This document shows, one piece after another, positions 53,042 through 60,606 of a DNA stretch of 64,000 nucleotides (its first letter is position 1; every line of letters starts with the position of its first letter). A program made the translations under genes and the position numbers. A model generated the notes under the pieces. That model saw only the letters and a program-made list of their open reading frames with translations. It was not told the origin of the DNA and did no database searches. The DNA is from Tenuifilum sp040752515 (lineage in GTDB: Bacteria; Bacteroidota; Bacteroidia; Bacteroidales; Tenuifilaceae): assembly GCA_040752515.1 (NCBI GenBank), contig JBFMGQ010000014.1, positions 1 to 64,000 of the forward strand, in the 5' to 3' direction.

Positions 53042-54349
53042 TTAATCGATCCGGCGAATATCGGCACCAATTGCGTTAAGGCGCCCATCAATATTCTCGT
53101 AACCGCGGTCAATTTGTTCGATATTATGGATAATGCTTTTACCTTCGGCCGAAAGGGCTGCGATAAGCAAAGCAACTCCTGCCCTTATATCGGGCGAGGT
53201 CATAACGGTGGGGCGTAACTTCATCTTCCGGTCGTGCCCTATTACGGTTGCACGATGAGGGTCGCAAAGGATAATTTGTGCACCCATGTCGATAAGCTTA
53301 TCCACAAAGAATAGTCGGCTCTCAAACATCTTTTGGTGGATGAGCACCGAACCTTTTGCCTGTGTGGCAACCACAAGAAAAACGCTGAGCAGGTCGGGCG
53401 TTAGACCGGGCCAAGGTGCATCGGCAATGGTCAGTATTGATCCGTCGATAAACGTATCTATCTCGTAGTGCTCCTGGGGTGGTATATGAATGTCATCGCC
53501 TATTACCTCAAACTCAATTCCCATACGGCGGAACGAATCGGGTATAATCCCAAGGTTTGGGTACGATACATTGCGTATGGTGATATCGCTGGCAGTCATG
53601 GCCGCAAGTCCAATGAACGAACCGATTTCAATCATATCGGGCAAAATGGTGTGGGTGCAACCGCCCAGGCTCTCCACGCCCTCAATGGTTAAAAGGTTTG
53701 AGCCGATGCCCGATATTTTTGCACCCATACTAACAAGCATCTTGCTCAGCTGCTGTAGGTATGGCTCGCAGGCAGCGTTGTAAATGGTTGTAGTACCCGG
53801 CGTAAGCACGGCAGCCATAAGGATATTTGCCGTACCGGTAACCGAAGCCTCATCGAGCAACATATATGCCCCGCGCATATTTTTACCCTCAAGGGTAAAG
53901 AAATTCTCACGGGTATCGAAGTTAAACGATGCGCCTAATTTCTGAAATCCAAGGAAGTGAGTATCCAAGCGTCGACGACCAATTTTATCGCCACCGGGTT
54001 TAGGGGCGTATGCTCTGCCATATCGTGCAAGCAGTGGTCCAACCACCATGATAGAACCGCGTATGGCGGCAGCCTTAACCTTAAAATCGTTGGTGGTAAG
54101 GTATTCCACATCAACATTTCGAGCTCTAAAAGTACACTCAGATGGGCTATGCCTCTGTACCTCAACCCCCATACCCTGTAAAAGTTCGATGAGTTTATTC
54201 ACATCGCGGATATTGGGAATATTCTTAATGGTAACGGGTTCCGATGTTAGAAGCGTGGCACAAATAATTTGTAATGCCTCGTTCTTAGCCCCTTGGGGGT
54301 GCAAATCGCCTTTTAGTGGCTTACCGCCATAAACCTCGAATGTTGCCAT
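53042..54349 (-). CDS. murA: UDP-N-acetylglucosamine 1-carboxyvinyltransferase, Cys-to-Asp type
   Basis: MurA adds enolpyruvate to UDP-GlcNAc, the first committed step of peptidoglycan synthesis. The 435 aa show the two inside-out alpha/beta domains, the N-terminal KNEALQI (catalytic Lys22) and the loop PGGDKIGRR. There Asp121 stands where E. coli has Cys115. In other bacteria this Cys-to-Asp form is active but not alkylated by fosfomycin. It lies 12 nt after the DUF4290 gene. Confidence 0.96.
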   Translation of the reverse strand: MATFEVYGGKPLKGDLHPQGAKNEALQIICATLLTSEPVTIKNIPNIRDVNKLIELLQGMGVEVQRHSPSECTFRARNVDVEYLTTNDFKVKAAAIRGSIMVVGPLLARYGRAYAPKPGGDKIGRRRLDTHFLGFQKLGASFNFDTRENFFTLEGKNMRGAYMLLDEASVTGTANILMAAVLTPGTTTIYNAACEPYLQQLSKMLVSMGAKISGIGSNLLTIEGVESLGGCTHTILPDMIEIGSFIGLAAMTASDITIRNVSYPNLGIIPDSFRRMGIEFEVIGDDIHIPPQEHYEIDTFIDGSILTIADAPWPGLTPDLLSVFLVVATQAKGSVLIHQKMFESRLFFVDKLIDMGAQIILCDPHRATVIGHDRKMKLRPTVMTSPDIRAGVALLIAALSAEGKSIIHNIEQIDRGYENIDGRLNAIGADIRRID

Positions 54350-54361
54350 GTAGATTGTTTT

Positions 54362-54955
54362 TTAGCGCTTACGATGATGCTTGGGACGTTTACCGCTGTT
54401 AACCGGTTTCACCTCGCGTTTATCAATCAGCTTTGAACCGGGGGCCATAATAAGCCTGCCATTGCTAAGATGTTCCATATCGCGAAATATATCCTCGTCG
54501 GTAACCGATTCCTTATTCCAAGTAATATTGGCCTTTTTCATCTGATTGGCTATTAGTTGCTTAAAGGCTTCCTTCTCGGGGCCTTCCTCCATCTCAATAG
54601 CCTTTTCGATCATCAGCTCAACTATACGCCCGTAGTGCTTAAACTTAACGGGATGACTGGGATATGGAACCTTGCGCGGCTTCTCGTTGTATTTTTCGAT
54701 ATCGGGTTTGGGGTATGGCGAATCGATATCGAGCTTAAAATCGGACATGATAAAAAGATGATCCCAAAGCTTATGCCGGAAATCGCTAACCGCTCTTAGC
54801 TGGGGATTTAGGTTCCCCATAATAGCTATAAGCGATTTGGCAAGTCGGTTCCGTTCCTCCCTATCCTCAATGCTTGCTATGTGATCGACCATTTGCTGGA
54901 TATGCCTTCCGTATTCCGGTAATCGCAGCTTTTTTCGTTGGGTATTGTAATCCAT
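54362..54955 (-). CDS. DUF4290 family protein
   Basis: The protein begins MDYNTQRKKLRLPEYGR and continues with an all-helical region (HIQQMVDHIASIEDREERN), which is the DUF4290 pattern limited largely to Bacteroidota. The 197 aa end in a very basic tail (KPVNSGKRPKHHRKR) that could bind nucleic acid. No signal peptide or membrane segment is seen. It heads the murA unit behind a good promoter. The function is unknown; its steady place before murA suggests a link to the envelope or to murA expression. Confidence 0.88.
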   Translation of the reverse strand: MDYNTQRKKLRLPEYGRHIQQMVDHIASIEDREERNRLAKSLIAIMGNLNPQLRAVSDFRHKLWDHLFIMSDFKLDIDSPYPKPDIEKYNEKPRKVPYPSHPVKFKHYGRIVELMIEKAIEMEEGPEKEAFKQLIANQMKKANITWNKESVTDEDIFRDMEHLSNGRLIMAPGSKLIDKREVKPVNSGKRPKHHRKR

Positions 54956-54972
54956 CGACAGAATTTTAAAAA

Positions 54973-55002
54973 GAAATATAAATAAATATTAGAAATACAC
55001 AA
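54973..55002 (-). promoter_or_regulatory. Promoter of the DUF4290-murA unit
   Basis: On the minus strand TTG (55002-55000), 19 nt, TATATTTC (54980-54973), one base from TAnnTTTG. The start codon lies 18 nt downstream. Confidence 0.6.
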
Positions 55003-55143
55003 CACTCTAATTTATGACAAATGTACACTAAAAAATTCATTTTAAGCAATGTGAGGCAAAAATAGCAACCAAGCCATTTTTATGAATCGAACCTAATGGT
55101 AAGCACCCAATAAAGGTTACGGTGAAAATAGCCTCGTTTAATT

Positions 55144-55157
55144 GCTGAACAGCGAAA
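55144..55157 (+). repeat. REP-like hairpin left of the transposase
   Basis: GCTGAACAGCGAAA: a short stem (GCTG/CAGC) followed by GAAA, the same foot as the hairpins on the other side of the transposase pseudogene. It is the weakest of the seven because the stem is only 4 bp. Confidence 0.45.
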
Positions 55158-55183
55158 CCCCAAAAAGCAAGTTGAAATTTCCT

Positions 55184-55665
55184 TTAATCCCACACCCCTC
55201 CATTTTCAAAGAATTCAAACAGATACTCGTCCTGATACTTGATATCATTCTTTTGCAAAATCTCCAGATATTCCTCCCTAAACGATTTCTTTTGATGATA
55301 CTGCTCTTGGTTTAGGATGTATTTCACAACAGCATCGAGTTGTGAACGCGAATGTGAGAATGCCCCATAACCCCTTTGCCATTCAAATCTAAATTTTTGA
55401 TAGATTCTCTTCTTTTACCCATGCATTGCTCGAGGTTTTAATGTGCTCCACCAAGTCGGGTATTAACTGGTTTACATTGTACCCAATAAAAATATGGATA
55501 TGGTGGGGCATGCAGTTTATTGCAAGCATTTTATGTCCGTTGTTGTGAACAATTCCCGTTATATATTTTTCCAAATTTTCTTTCCACGATCTTTTTTATT
55601 AAAGCATCTCTGTTTTTAGGCGAAAAAACTAAATGAACGTATAATTGAGTATATGTGTTAGCCAT
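55184..55665 (-). pseudogene. REP-associated tyrosine transposase (Y1/HUH), two frameshifts
   Basis: Reading from ATG at 55665, the protein runs M-A-N-T-Y-T-Q-L-Y up to RDALIKK. It then needs a skip of one base in an A6G run (near 55600) to continue WKENLEKYITG, and another one-base skip in an A5 run (near 55393) to continue FRFEWQRGYGAFS. With both skips the product would be about 159 aa, a full Y1 transposase. The HUH motif is MPHHIHIF and the nucleophile Tyr is probably in VVKYILNQ. Both indels are one extra base in A-runs, so they may be true decay or sequencing errors. REP-like hairpins flank it. Confidence 0.85.
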
Positions 55666-55702
55666 AGTTGTTTTTCTTCAAAGTTGACTATTTTAAGATT
55701 TC

Positions 55703-55959
55703 GGCGCTACGCGCCTAATGGTTCATTCGCACGTGCTTTGTATACAAAGGTTACGGTGCTACGCACCTACTGATGGTAACTGGCAGTTGCTATTACAATG
55801 GTTTTGATGCTAGACACCAATTTTTGCTGCAGCGCAGCGAAATATTTGTTGGGGAAAGAGTACATTTAGTTCTACCCTCAAGCTGCAGCGCAGCGAAACA
55901 GTGGGGTACCTTTCAATCAATTCGAGCTGGAGTAGCATAGGGTTTCGGCGCTACGCGCC
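55703..55959. repeat. Cluster of six REP-like hairpins
   Basis: Four hairpins have their GAAA foot on the minus strand: GGCGC-TAC-GCGCC at 55703-55715 and 55947-55959, GGTGC-TAC-GCACC at 55755-55767, and a decayed form at 55806-55818. Two have the GAAA foot on the plus strand: GCTGC-AGC-GCAGC at 55826-55838 and 55882-55894. The GGCGC and GGTGC forms differ by paired changes that keep the stem. The cluster lies between the transposase pseudogene and uvrD. Confidence 0.85.
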
Positions 55960-55973
55960 TTAACTATATTGTT

Positions 55974-58265
55974 TTACACAAGCTGCTTAAGGTTGGCAAA
56001 TTTAAGCAATAAATTCTTAGAGCCTACCAAATTGAAATTTACCAAGGCCTTTCGGTTAGGCCCTGCGCCTTCAATCGACTCCACTACCCCTTCGCCAAAC
56101 TTGGCATGGTAAACGGCCATTCCCACAGTAATGGCCTCGGGCGAAATATCCCTAGAGTTTTTAGGAATCGATGGCACCTGCTGGTTTGGCTTGGTGTACG
56201 ACTGGGCAACGGGTGCGGCAGACTGGCGGGTGAACCCACTGAAGTTTTGCCCCTTTGAGTATTGCCTATCAGTTATACTGCCATAATCGTCCTCGTCAAT
56301 GGGCACATCAATATATTCCGAATCGATCTCCTTGATAAATCGGCTTGGGGTGCACTGCGTGGGCGATCCCCACCTATAGCGGGTTTGGGCATAGGTGATA
56401 TATGCCCTTTTGGCTGCACGGGTAAGCGCAACGTAGAACAGACGGCGCTCCTCCTCCAAATCCTCAGGCGATTTAATATTTAAGGTTGAAGGGAAAAGAT
56501 TTTCCTCAAGTCCTGTAAGGAAAACATAATTGAACTCAAGCCCTTTAGCCGAGTGAACGGTCATCACGCTAACGCGGTTGGAGTCGCCATCCTTATCGGT
56601 GTCCTGGTCGGTAAGCAGGGCAACGTTCTCAAGGTAATCGACCAAGGTAACGGTCTCCTCAAAACCCTCCTCCTTTCGGCTTTCGATAAACTCACGGATA
56701 CCGTTAAGCATCTCCTCGATGTTCTGCAGGCGCGAAATACCCTCCTGGCTTTTATCGGCCTTAAGATCGGTAAGCATACCCGATGAGTTAGCTATGGCAT
56801 ATACAGCCTCGTAGGCATCGAGGGTGTAAACCTTTTGCTGGAACGAAACGATCAAGTTACGAAACTCCTCAAGCTTGCGTGCGGCAGGTGGTTTAACAGC
56901 TCCGTTATGCTTGCCCAGCTCGCCAACGGTTTGCCAAAGGCTAAGTCCTAACTGGTTGGCAAGTGCTTGCAGATGTTCCATGGTGGTGTCGCCAATGCCT
57001 CGTGCCGGATAGTTCACCACCCGGTTAAAAGCCTCATCGTCGTTCGGGTTTACCGTTAAACGGATGTAGGCTAACAGGTCCTTAATCTCCTTGCGCTGGT
57101 AAAACGAAAGGCTACCGTAAATGCGGTAAGGGATATTGCGTTTGCGCAGCGTTTCCTCAAAAATACGCGATTGGGCATTGGTTCGGTAAAGTATGGCAAT
57201 ATCGCTGTAGCTGCAATGGGACTGGTGCACCAGGTTGACAATTTCCGAAGCCACAAGGAAACCCTCCTCCTGGTCAGTAAAAGCCTTGATGAGCTTGATC
57301 CTCTCACCCACCTCATTGCTCGAGTAAGCCACCTTTGGGATTTGGCGTTGGTTTTTGGCAATCACGCTGTTTGCAGCGTTTACTATGGTTTGTGTGGATC
57401 GGTAGTTCTGCTCAAGCTTGAATAGCTTGTAATCCTTATAATCGTTCTGAAAATTCAGGATATTCTCAATCTTCGCCCCCCGGAACGAGTAAATACTTTG
57501 GGCATCGTCGCCCACCACACAGAGGTTGCGATGGCTTTCCGATAGCCTTTTAACTATCAAATACTGCGAGTAATTGGTATCCTGGTACTCATCAACCAGG
57601 ATGTATCGAAATTTACTCTGATACTTTTGCAACACATCGGGAAAATCGCGGAAAAGGATGTTGGTGTTAAGCAGTAAGTCGTCGAAATCCATGGCCGATG
57701 CCTTTTGGCAACGCTGGGAGTAAAGCATGTAAATGCGATGGATTTCACCCTTGCGGGCATGAACATCTTGGGAAATGATGCTGGCATTTTGGGCGTAGGC
57801 CTGCGGTGTTATTAGATTATTCTTGGCAATGGAAATGCGCGACAGAACCTCGCTAGGCTTATAAACCTGGGTATCGAGTTTTAGCTCCTTAATGATTTGG
57901 GCAATGAGGTTTTTGGAATCGGTGGTGTCGTATATGGTAAAGTTTTTATCGTACCCCAGCTTTTCGGCCTCGTTGCGTAGTATTTTTGCAAAAATAGAGT
58001 GAAATGTTCCCATCCAGAGCTTAGCGGCAGTCTCCTGTCCTACAATTCGGGCAATACGATCCTTCATCTCACGGGCAGCCTTATTGGTAAAGGTAAGAGC
58101 CAGGACAGACCAGGGCTTAACGCCCAAAGTAAGCAAATGAGCAATCCGATATGTTAAAACCCTTGTTTTCCCTGAACCTGCCGAAGCAATCACTAAACTT
58201 GGCCCCTCGGTACATGTAACCGCCTCACGCTGAACCTCGCTTAACTCATCCAAATAGTTTGACAT
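55974..58265 (-). CDS. UvrD/PcrA-type 3'-5' DNA helicase
   Basis: This SF1A helicase acts in repair and in removing proteins from DNA. I chose ATG at 58265 (763 aa) because the consensus promoter lies only 23 nt upstream; the longer frame to 58310 would start before that promoter. Motifs in order: ASAGSGKT (Walker A), VDEYQDTN (Walker B), GDDAQSIYSFRG, LEQNYRST, VMTVHSAKGLEF, and FYVALTRA. The C-terminus carries a Tudor-like PcrA tail (GMAVYHAKFGEGVV). It is a single gene; which of UvrD or PcrA it corresponds to cannot be decided. Confidence 0.95.
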   Translation of the reverse strand: MSNYLDELSEVQREAVTCTEGPSLVIASAGSGKTRVLTYRIAHLLTLGVKPWSVLALTFTNKAAREMKDRIARIVGQETAAKLWMGTFHSIFAKILRNEAEKLGYDKNFTIYDTTDSKNLIAQIIKELKLDTQVYKPSEVLSRISIAKNNLITPQAYAQNASIISQDVHARKGEIHRIYMLYSQRCQKASAMDFDDLLLNTNILFRDFPDVLQKYQSKFRYILVDEYQDTNYSQYLIVKRLSESHRNLCVVGDDAQSIYSFRGAKIENILNFQNDYKDYKLFKLEQNYRSTQTIVNAANSVIAKNQRQIPKVAYSSNEVGERIKLIKAFTDQEEGFLVASEIVNLVHQSHCSYSDIAILYRTNAQSRIFEETLRKRNIPYRIYGSLSFYQRKEIKDLLAYIRLTVNPNDDEAFNRVVNYPARGIGDTTMEHLQALANQLGLSLWQTVGELGKHNGAVKPPAARKLEEFRNLIVSFQQKVYTLDAYEAVYAIANSSGMLTDLKADKSQEGISRLQNIEEMLNGIREFIESRKEEGFEETVTLVDYLENVALLTDQDTDKDGDSNRVSVMTVHSAKGLEFNYVFLTGLEENLFPSTLNIKSPEDLEEERRLFYVALTRAAKRAYITYAQTRYRWGSPTQCTPSRFIKEIDSEYIDVPIDEDDYGSITDRQYSKGQNFSGFTRQSAAPVAQSYTKPNQQVPSIPKNSRDISPEAITVGMAVYHAKFGEGVVESIEGAGPNRKALVNFNLVGSKNLLLKFANLKQLV

Positions 58266-58287
58266 TCCGATACAAAAAAATTTACCA

Positions 58288-58318
58288 CAAAAGTAGTGGT
58301 ACCATACCATTACAACAA
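58288..58318 (-). promoter_or_regulatory. Promoter of the uvrD-like gene
   Basis: On the minus strand TACTTTTG (58295-58288) is a perfect -7 element, with TTG 17 nt (58315-58313) and 20 nt (58318-58316) upstream. Confidence 0.7.
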
Positions 58319-58384
58319 GCTAAACCGAATATTGTTATCAACAAAAAAGTAGTTAGCTTACATTGTTCAGTGTACTGAAGGGGA

Positions 58385-58440
58385 ATGAGATTCAAAATTC
58401 AAGATTCAAAATTCAAAATTCAAGATTTAAGCTTCAAGTA
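58385..58440 (+). repeat. TTCAAAATTC-type tandem repeat
   Basis: About five near-copies of a 10-nt unit of the type ATTCAAAATTCAAG lie in the gap between uvrD and the next gene. The unit contains TTCAAAATTC, is AT-rich and degenerates at the right end. Confidence 0.8.
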
Positions 58441-58558
58441 ACCGGGCTGCTATGTAGGTTTCAAAGTTCAAAAGCCTACTCCTCTTTGGGAGTTCAGCAA
58501 CCCTTTTACCTATCAACTAAAAATTTTATATCTTTAAGGTAGAATAAAATCATGGGAA

Positions 58559-58906
58559 ATGGAAAATGTTTTTCATTCGCGCTCAACGTTTACAAATTTA
58601 CTGTTTAACGGGAAACTAACCCATATACTAAATCCATGGCATATTATTGTTGATACCAACCAAGAAACCATAACCGTAAGAAAGCGCAATCCGTTCCTAA
58701 TTGGGTTCGATGAGCAAATAGTATCGTTCAGGTATATCCGCAGCATAATAATTGATGAGCACCTGTTTGGTGCCGATATTCATATAAAAGTAATGGGTGG
58801 CAGAGCCTCGGTTTACTGCATTTCCAAACGTGATGCTAAAACAATCAAAAACATACTTCTGGAATACAATAGTACAAAAAAGGGGAAAGGGATTATTTTT
58901 TCTTGA
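58559..58906 (+). CDS. Small PH-like domain protein, 115 aa
   Basis: The product has alternating beta strands (WHIIVDTNQETITVRKRN, IVSFRYIRSIIIDEHLFG, ADIHIKVMGG) and a C-terminal helix (DAKTIKNILLEY), an arrangement that fits a bacterial PH-like fold. No signal peptide or membrane segment is present. The ATG at 58559 follows a weak -7 like element (TATCTTTA, 58529-58536). I do not recognise a named family. It stands alone between two repeat-rich gaps. Confidence 0.7.
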   Translation: MENVFHSRSTFTNLLFNGKLTHILNPWHIIVDTNQETITVRKRNPFLIGFDEQIVSFRYIRSIIIDEHLFGADIHIKVMGGRASVYCISKRDAKTIKNILLEYNSTKKGKGIIFS

Positions 58907-59006
58907 AAAATTGGTTTTAAAAAAATCAGAATAAAAGCCTGATTCTCACAAACATTTAGTGGCTAGCTGATAAAATAGTTTATGGTTGATTTTGGTTGGT
59001 ATCCAT

Positions 59007-59095
59007 TCCTCTACCTTCCTCAAAATTCCTCTAACTTCCTCTATCTACCTCATATTCTATATTCTTTCGCTTAACGTTTAAAGGTTCACGGTTAA
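59007..59095 (-). repeat. Composite intergenic repeat A, copy 3 (inverted)
   Basis: On the minus strand the order is CCGTGAACC, TTTAAACGTTAAGCG, AAAGAATATAGAATATGAGG, then GTAGATAGAGGAAGTTAGAGG-type 10-mers, each given here only in part. This matches copy 1 and copy 2 in order and spacing. Confidence 0.75.
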
Positions 59096-59200
59096 GGTAA
59101 GGTTTCCTTACTCGTGATTTCAGACCCTCCACAACCAAACGGCGTCAATTTTTGTTTACTTTGCAGGGTCTTAAGAATTCACTTATAAAAAATAAGTTTT

Positions 59201-60589
59201 ATGCAATTCCACCAAAGGCATCAGGAATCGACCATAGTTCTTACTCTAGTGATGTTCACCTCGTTTATTACTCCCTTTATTGGTTCGGCAATTAACCTGG
59301 CTTTGCCAAAGATTGGGCACGAATTTCAGCTCAATGCGGTTACCATGAGCTGGGTAACCATGGCATTCCTTTTGTCGTCGGCGGTGTTTTTGGTGCCCAT
59401 TGGCAAGCTGGCCGACATATACGGCCGGAAAAGAATTTTCCTGACCGGCAACGTAATACTGTCCTTGGCATCGCTGCTGGCTATAATTGCGCCCAATGGC
59501 GCAATGCTTATTGTATTGAGGGCCATACAGGGTATAGGAAGCTCCATGATGTTTGCCACTGGTATAGCGCTAATCACATCGGTTTTTCCGCCACATGAGA
59601 GGGGAAAAGCCATTGGAATGAATGTTACAGCGGTTTATATTGGCCTTTCGGCAGCCCCTGTTCTTGGTGGTTTTCTAATCGATGCGCTGGGGTGGCGAAG
59701 CCTTTTTTTCATCCCTGCCCTCATGGGTATTCCTGCCGTGATTGCCGCTATCGTTACCATTAAAGGCGAATGGGCCGAAGCCAAAGGCGAAAAGTTCGAT
59801 TTACAAGGCTCGGTAGTATTTGTGCTATCGATGAGTACACTGATGTATGGTTTTTCAAAACTTCCAACACCGCCTGCAATCATCCTAACGGTTGCAGGAC
59901 TTTTGGGCTTGGCTCTTTTTGTCCGATTGCAGCTAAAAGCAGTTTATCCGGTTTTCAATGTTTCGCTTTTCCGAACCAATAGATTGTTTGCCCTATCGAA
60001 CCTGGCTGCGTTAATCAACTACGCCACCACTTTTGCCATCACCTTTGTGTTAAGCCTATACCTGCAATACATCAAGGGTTTGAGCCCCCGCGAGGCTGGC
60101 ATATTGCTGGTTATTCAGCCTCTGGTTATGGCTGCCATAGCATCGCTATCGGGTAGGCTCTCGGACAAACACGATCCTCGCATTCTGGCATCGGCAGGAA
60201 TGGCTGTAATTGCAGTGGGCTTGGCCTTACTGATCCCTATCGGCAGGGAAACAACTGTAACCTATATTGGAGTTGTGCTGGGTTTACTGGGGCTTGGCTT
60301 TGGCTTATTCTCCTCGCCCAACACCAATGCCATAATGGGATCGGTTGATAAGCGCTACCTTGGACTTGCATCGGGAACGGTGGCTACCATGCGTTTGGTT
60401 GGTCAAATGCTAAGCATGGGCATTGCCACCATGGTAATCCATATTTTTATAGGATCAGGAACCATAAACCCATCAAACTATAAGCAGTTTATACTTTCGG
60501 CCGGAACAACTTTTGCCATTTTTGTTGCCTTGAGCATTTTGGGCGTTTGGGCATCGCTGGCAAGGGGCGTAAAAACCGAAAATATATAG
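59201..60589 (+). CDS. MFS transporter, DHA2 (14-helix) drug-exporter type
   Basis: The protein belongs to the EmrB/QacA-like DHA2 branch, which exports drugs or lipids with proton antiport. The motif A loop is GKLADIYGRKR and motif C-like GLSAAPVLGGFL lies in helix 5; helices run along the whole 462 aa. The start is a hydrophilic stretch (MQFHQRHQEST). It is a single gene converging on ispG with only 17 nt between the stops. No adjacent regulator or membrane-fusion partner is present, so the substrate is open. Confidence 0.88.
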   Translation: MQFHQRHQESTIVLTLVMFTSFITPFIGSAINLALPKIGHEFQLNAVTMSWVTMAFLLSSAVFLVPIGKLADIYGRKRIFLTGNVILSLASLLAIIAPNGAMLIVLRAIQGIGSSMMFATGIALITSVFPPHERGKAIGMNVTAVYIGLSAAPVLGGFLIDALGWRSLFFIPALMGIPAVIAAIVTIKGEWAEAKGEKFDLQGSVVFVLSMSTLMYGFSKLPTPPAIILTVAGLLGLALFVRLQLKAVYPVFNVSLFRTNRLFALSNLAALINYATTFAITFVLSLYLQYIKGLSPREAGILLVIQPLVMAAIASLSGRLSDKHDPRILASAGMAVIAVGLALLIPIGRETTVTYIGVVLGLLGLGFGLFSSPNTNAIMGSVDKRYLGLASGTVATMRLVGQMLSMGIATMVIHIFIGSGTINPSNYKQFILSAGTTFAIFVALSILGVWASLARGVKTENI

Positions 60590-60606
60590 TAATTTAACTA
60601 TGGGTT

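Noticed and set aside
55389..55574. A separate 61-codon gene inside the transposase region
   Set aside because: It is the middle fragment of the frameshifted Y1 transposase; residues continue in other frames on both sides.
59160..59172. TTTACTTTGCAG before the DHA2 exporter as a consensus promoter
   Set aside because: The -7 box is one base short of TAnnTTTG. A similar box occurs before ispG, so it may still be functional, but I cannot support it.
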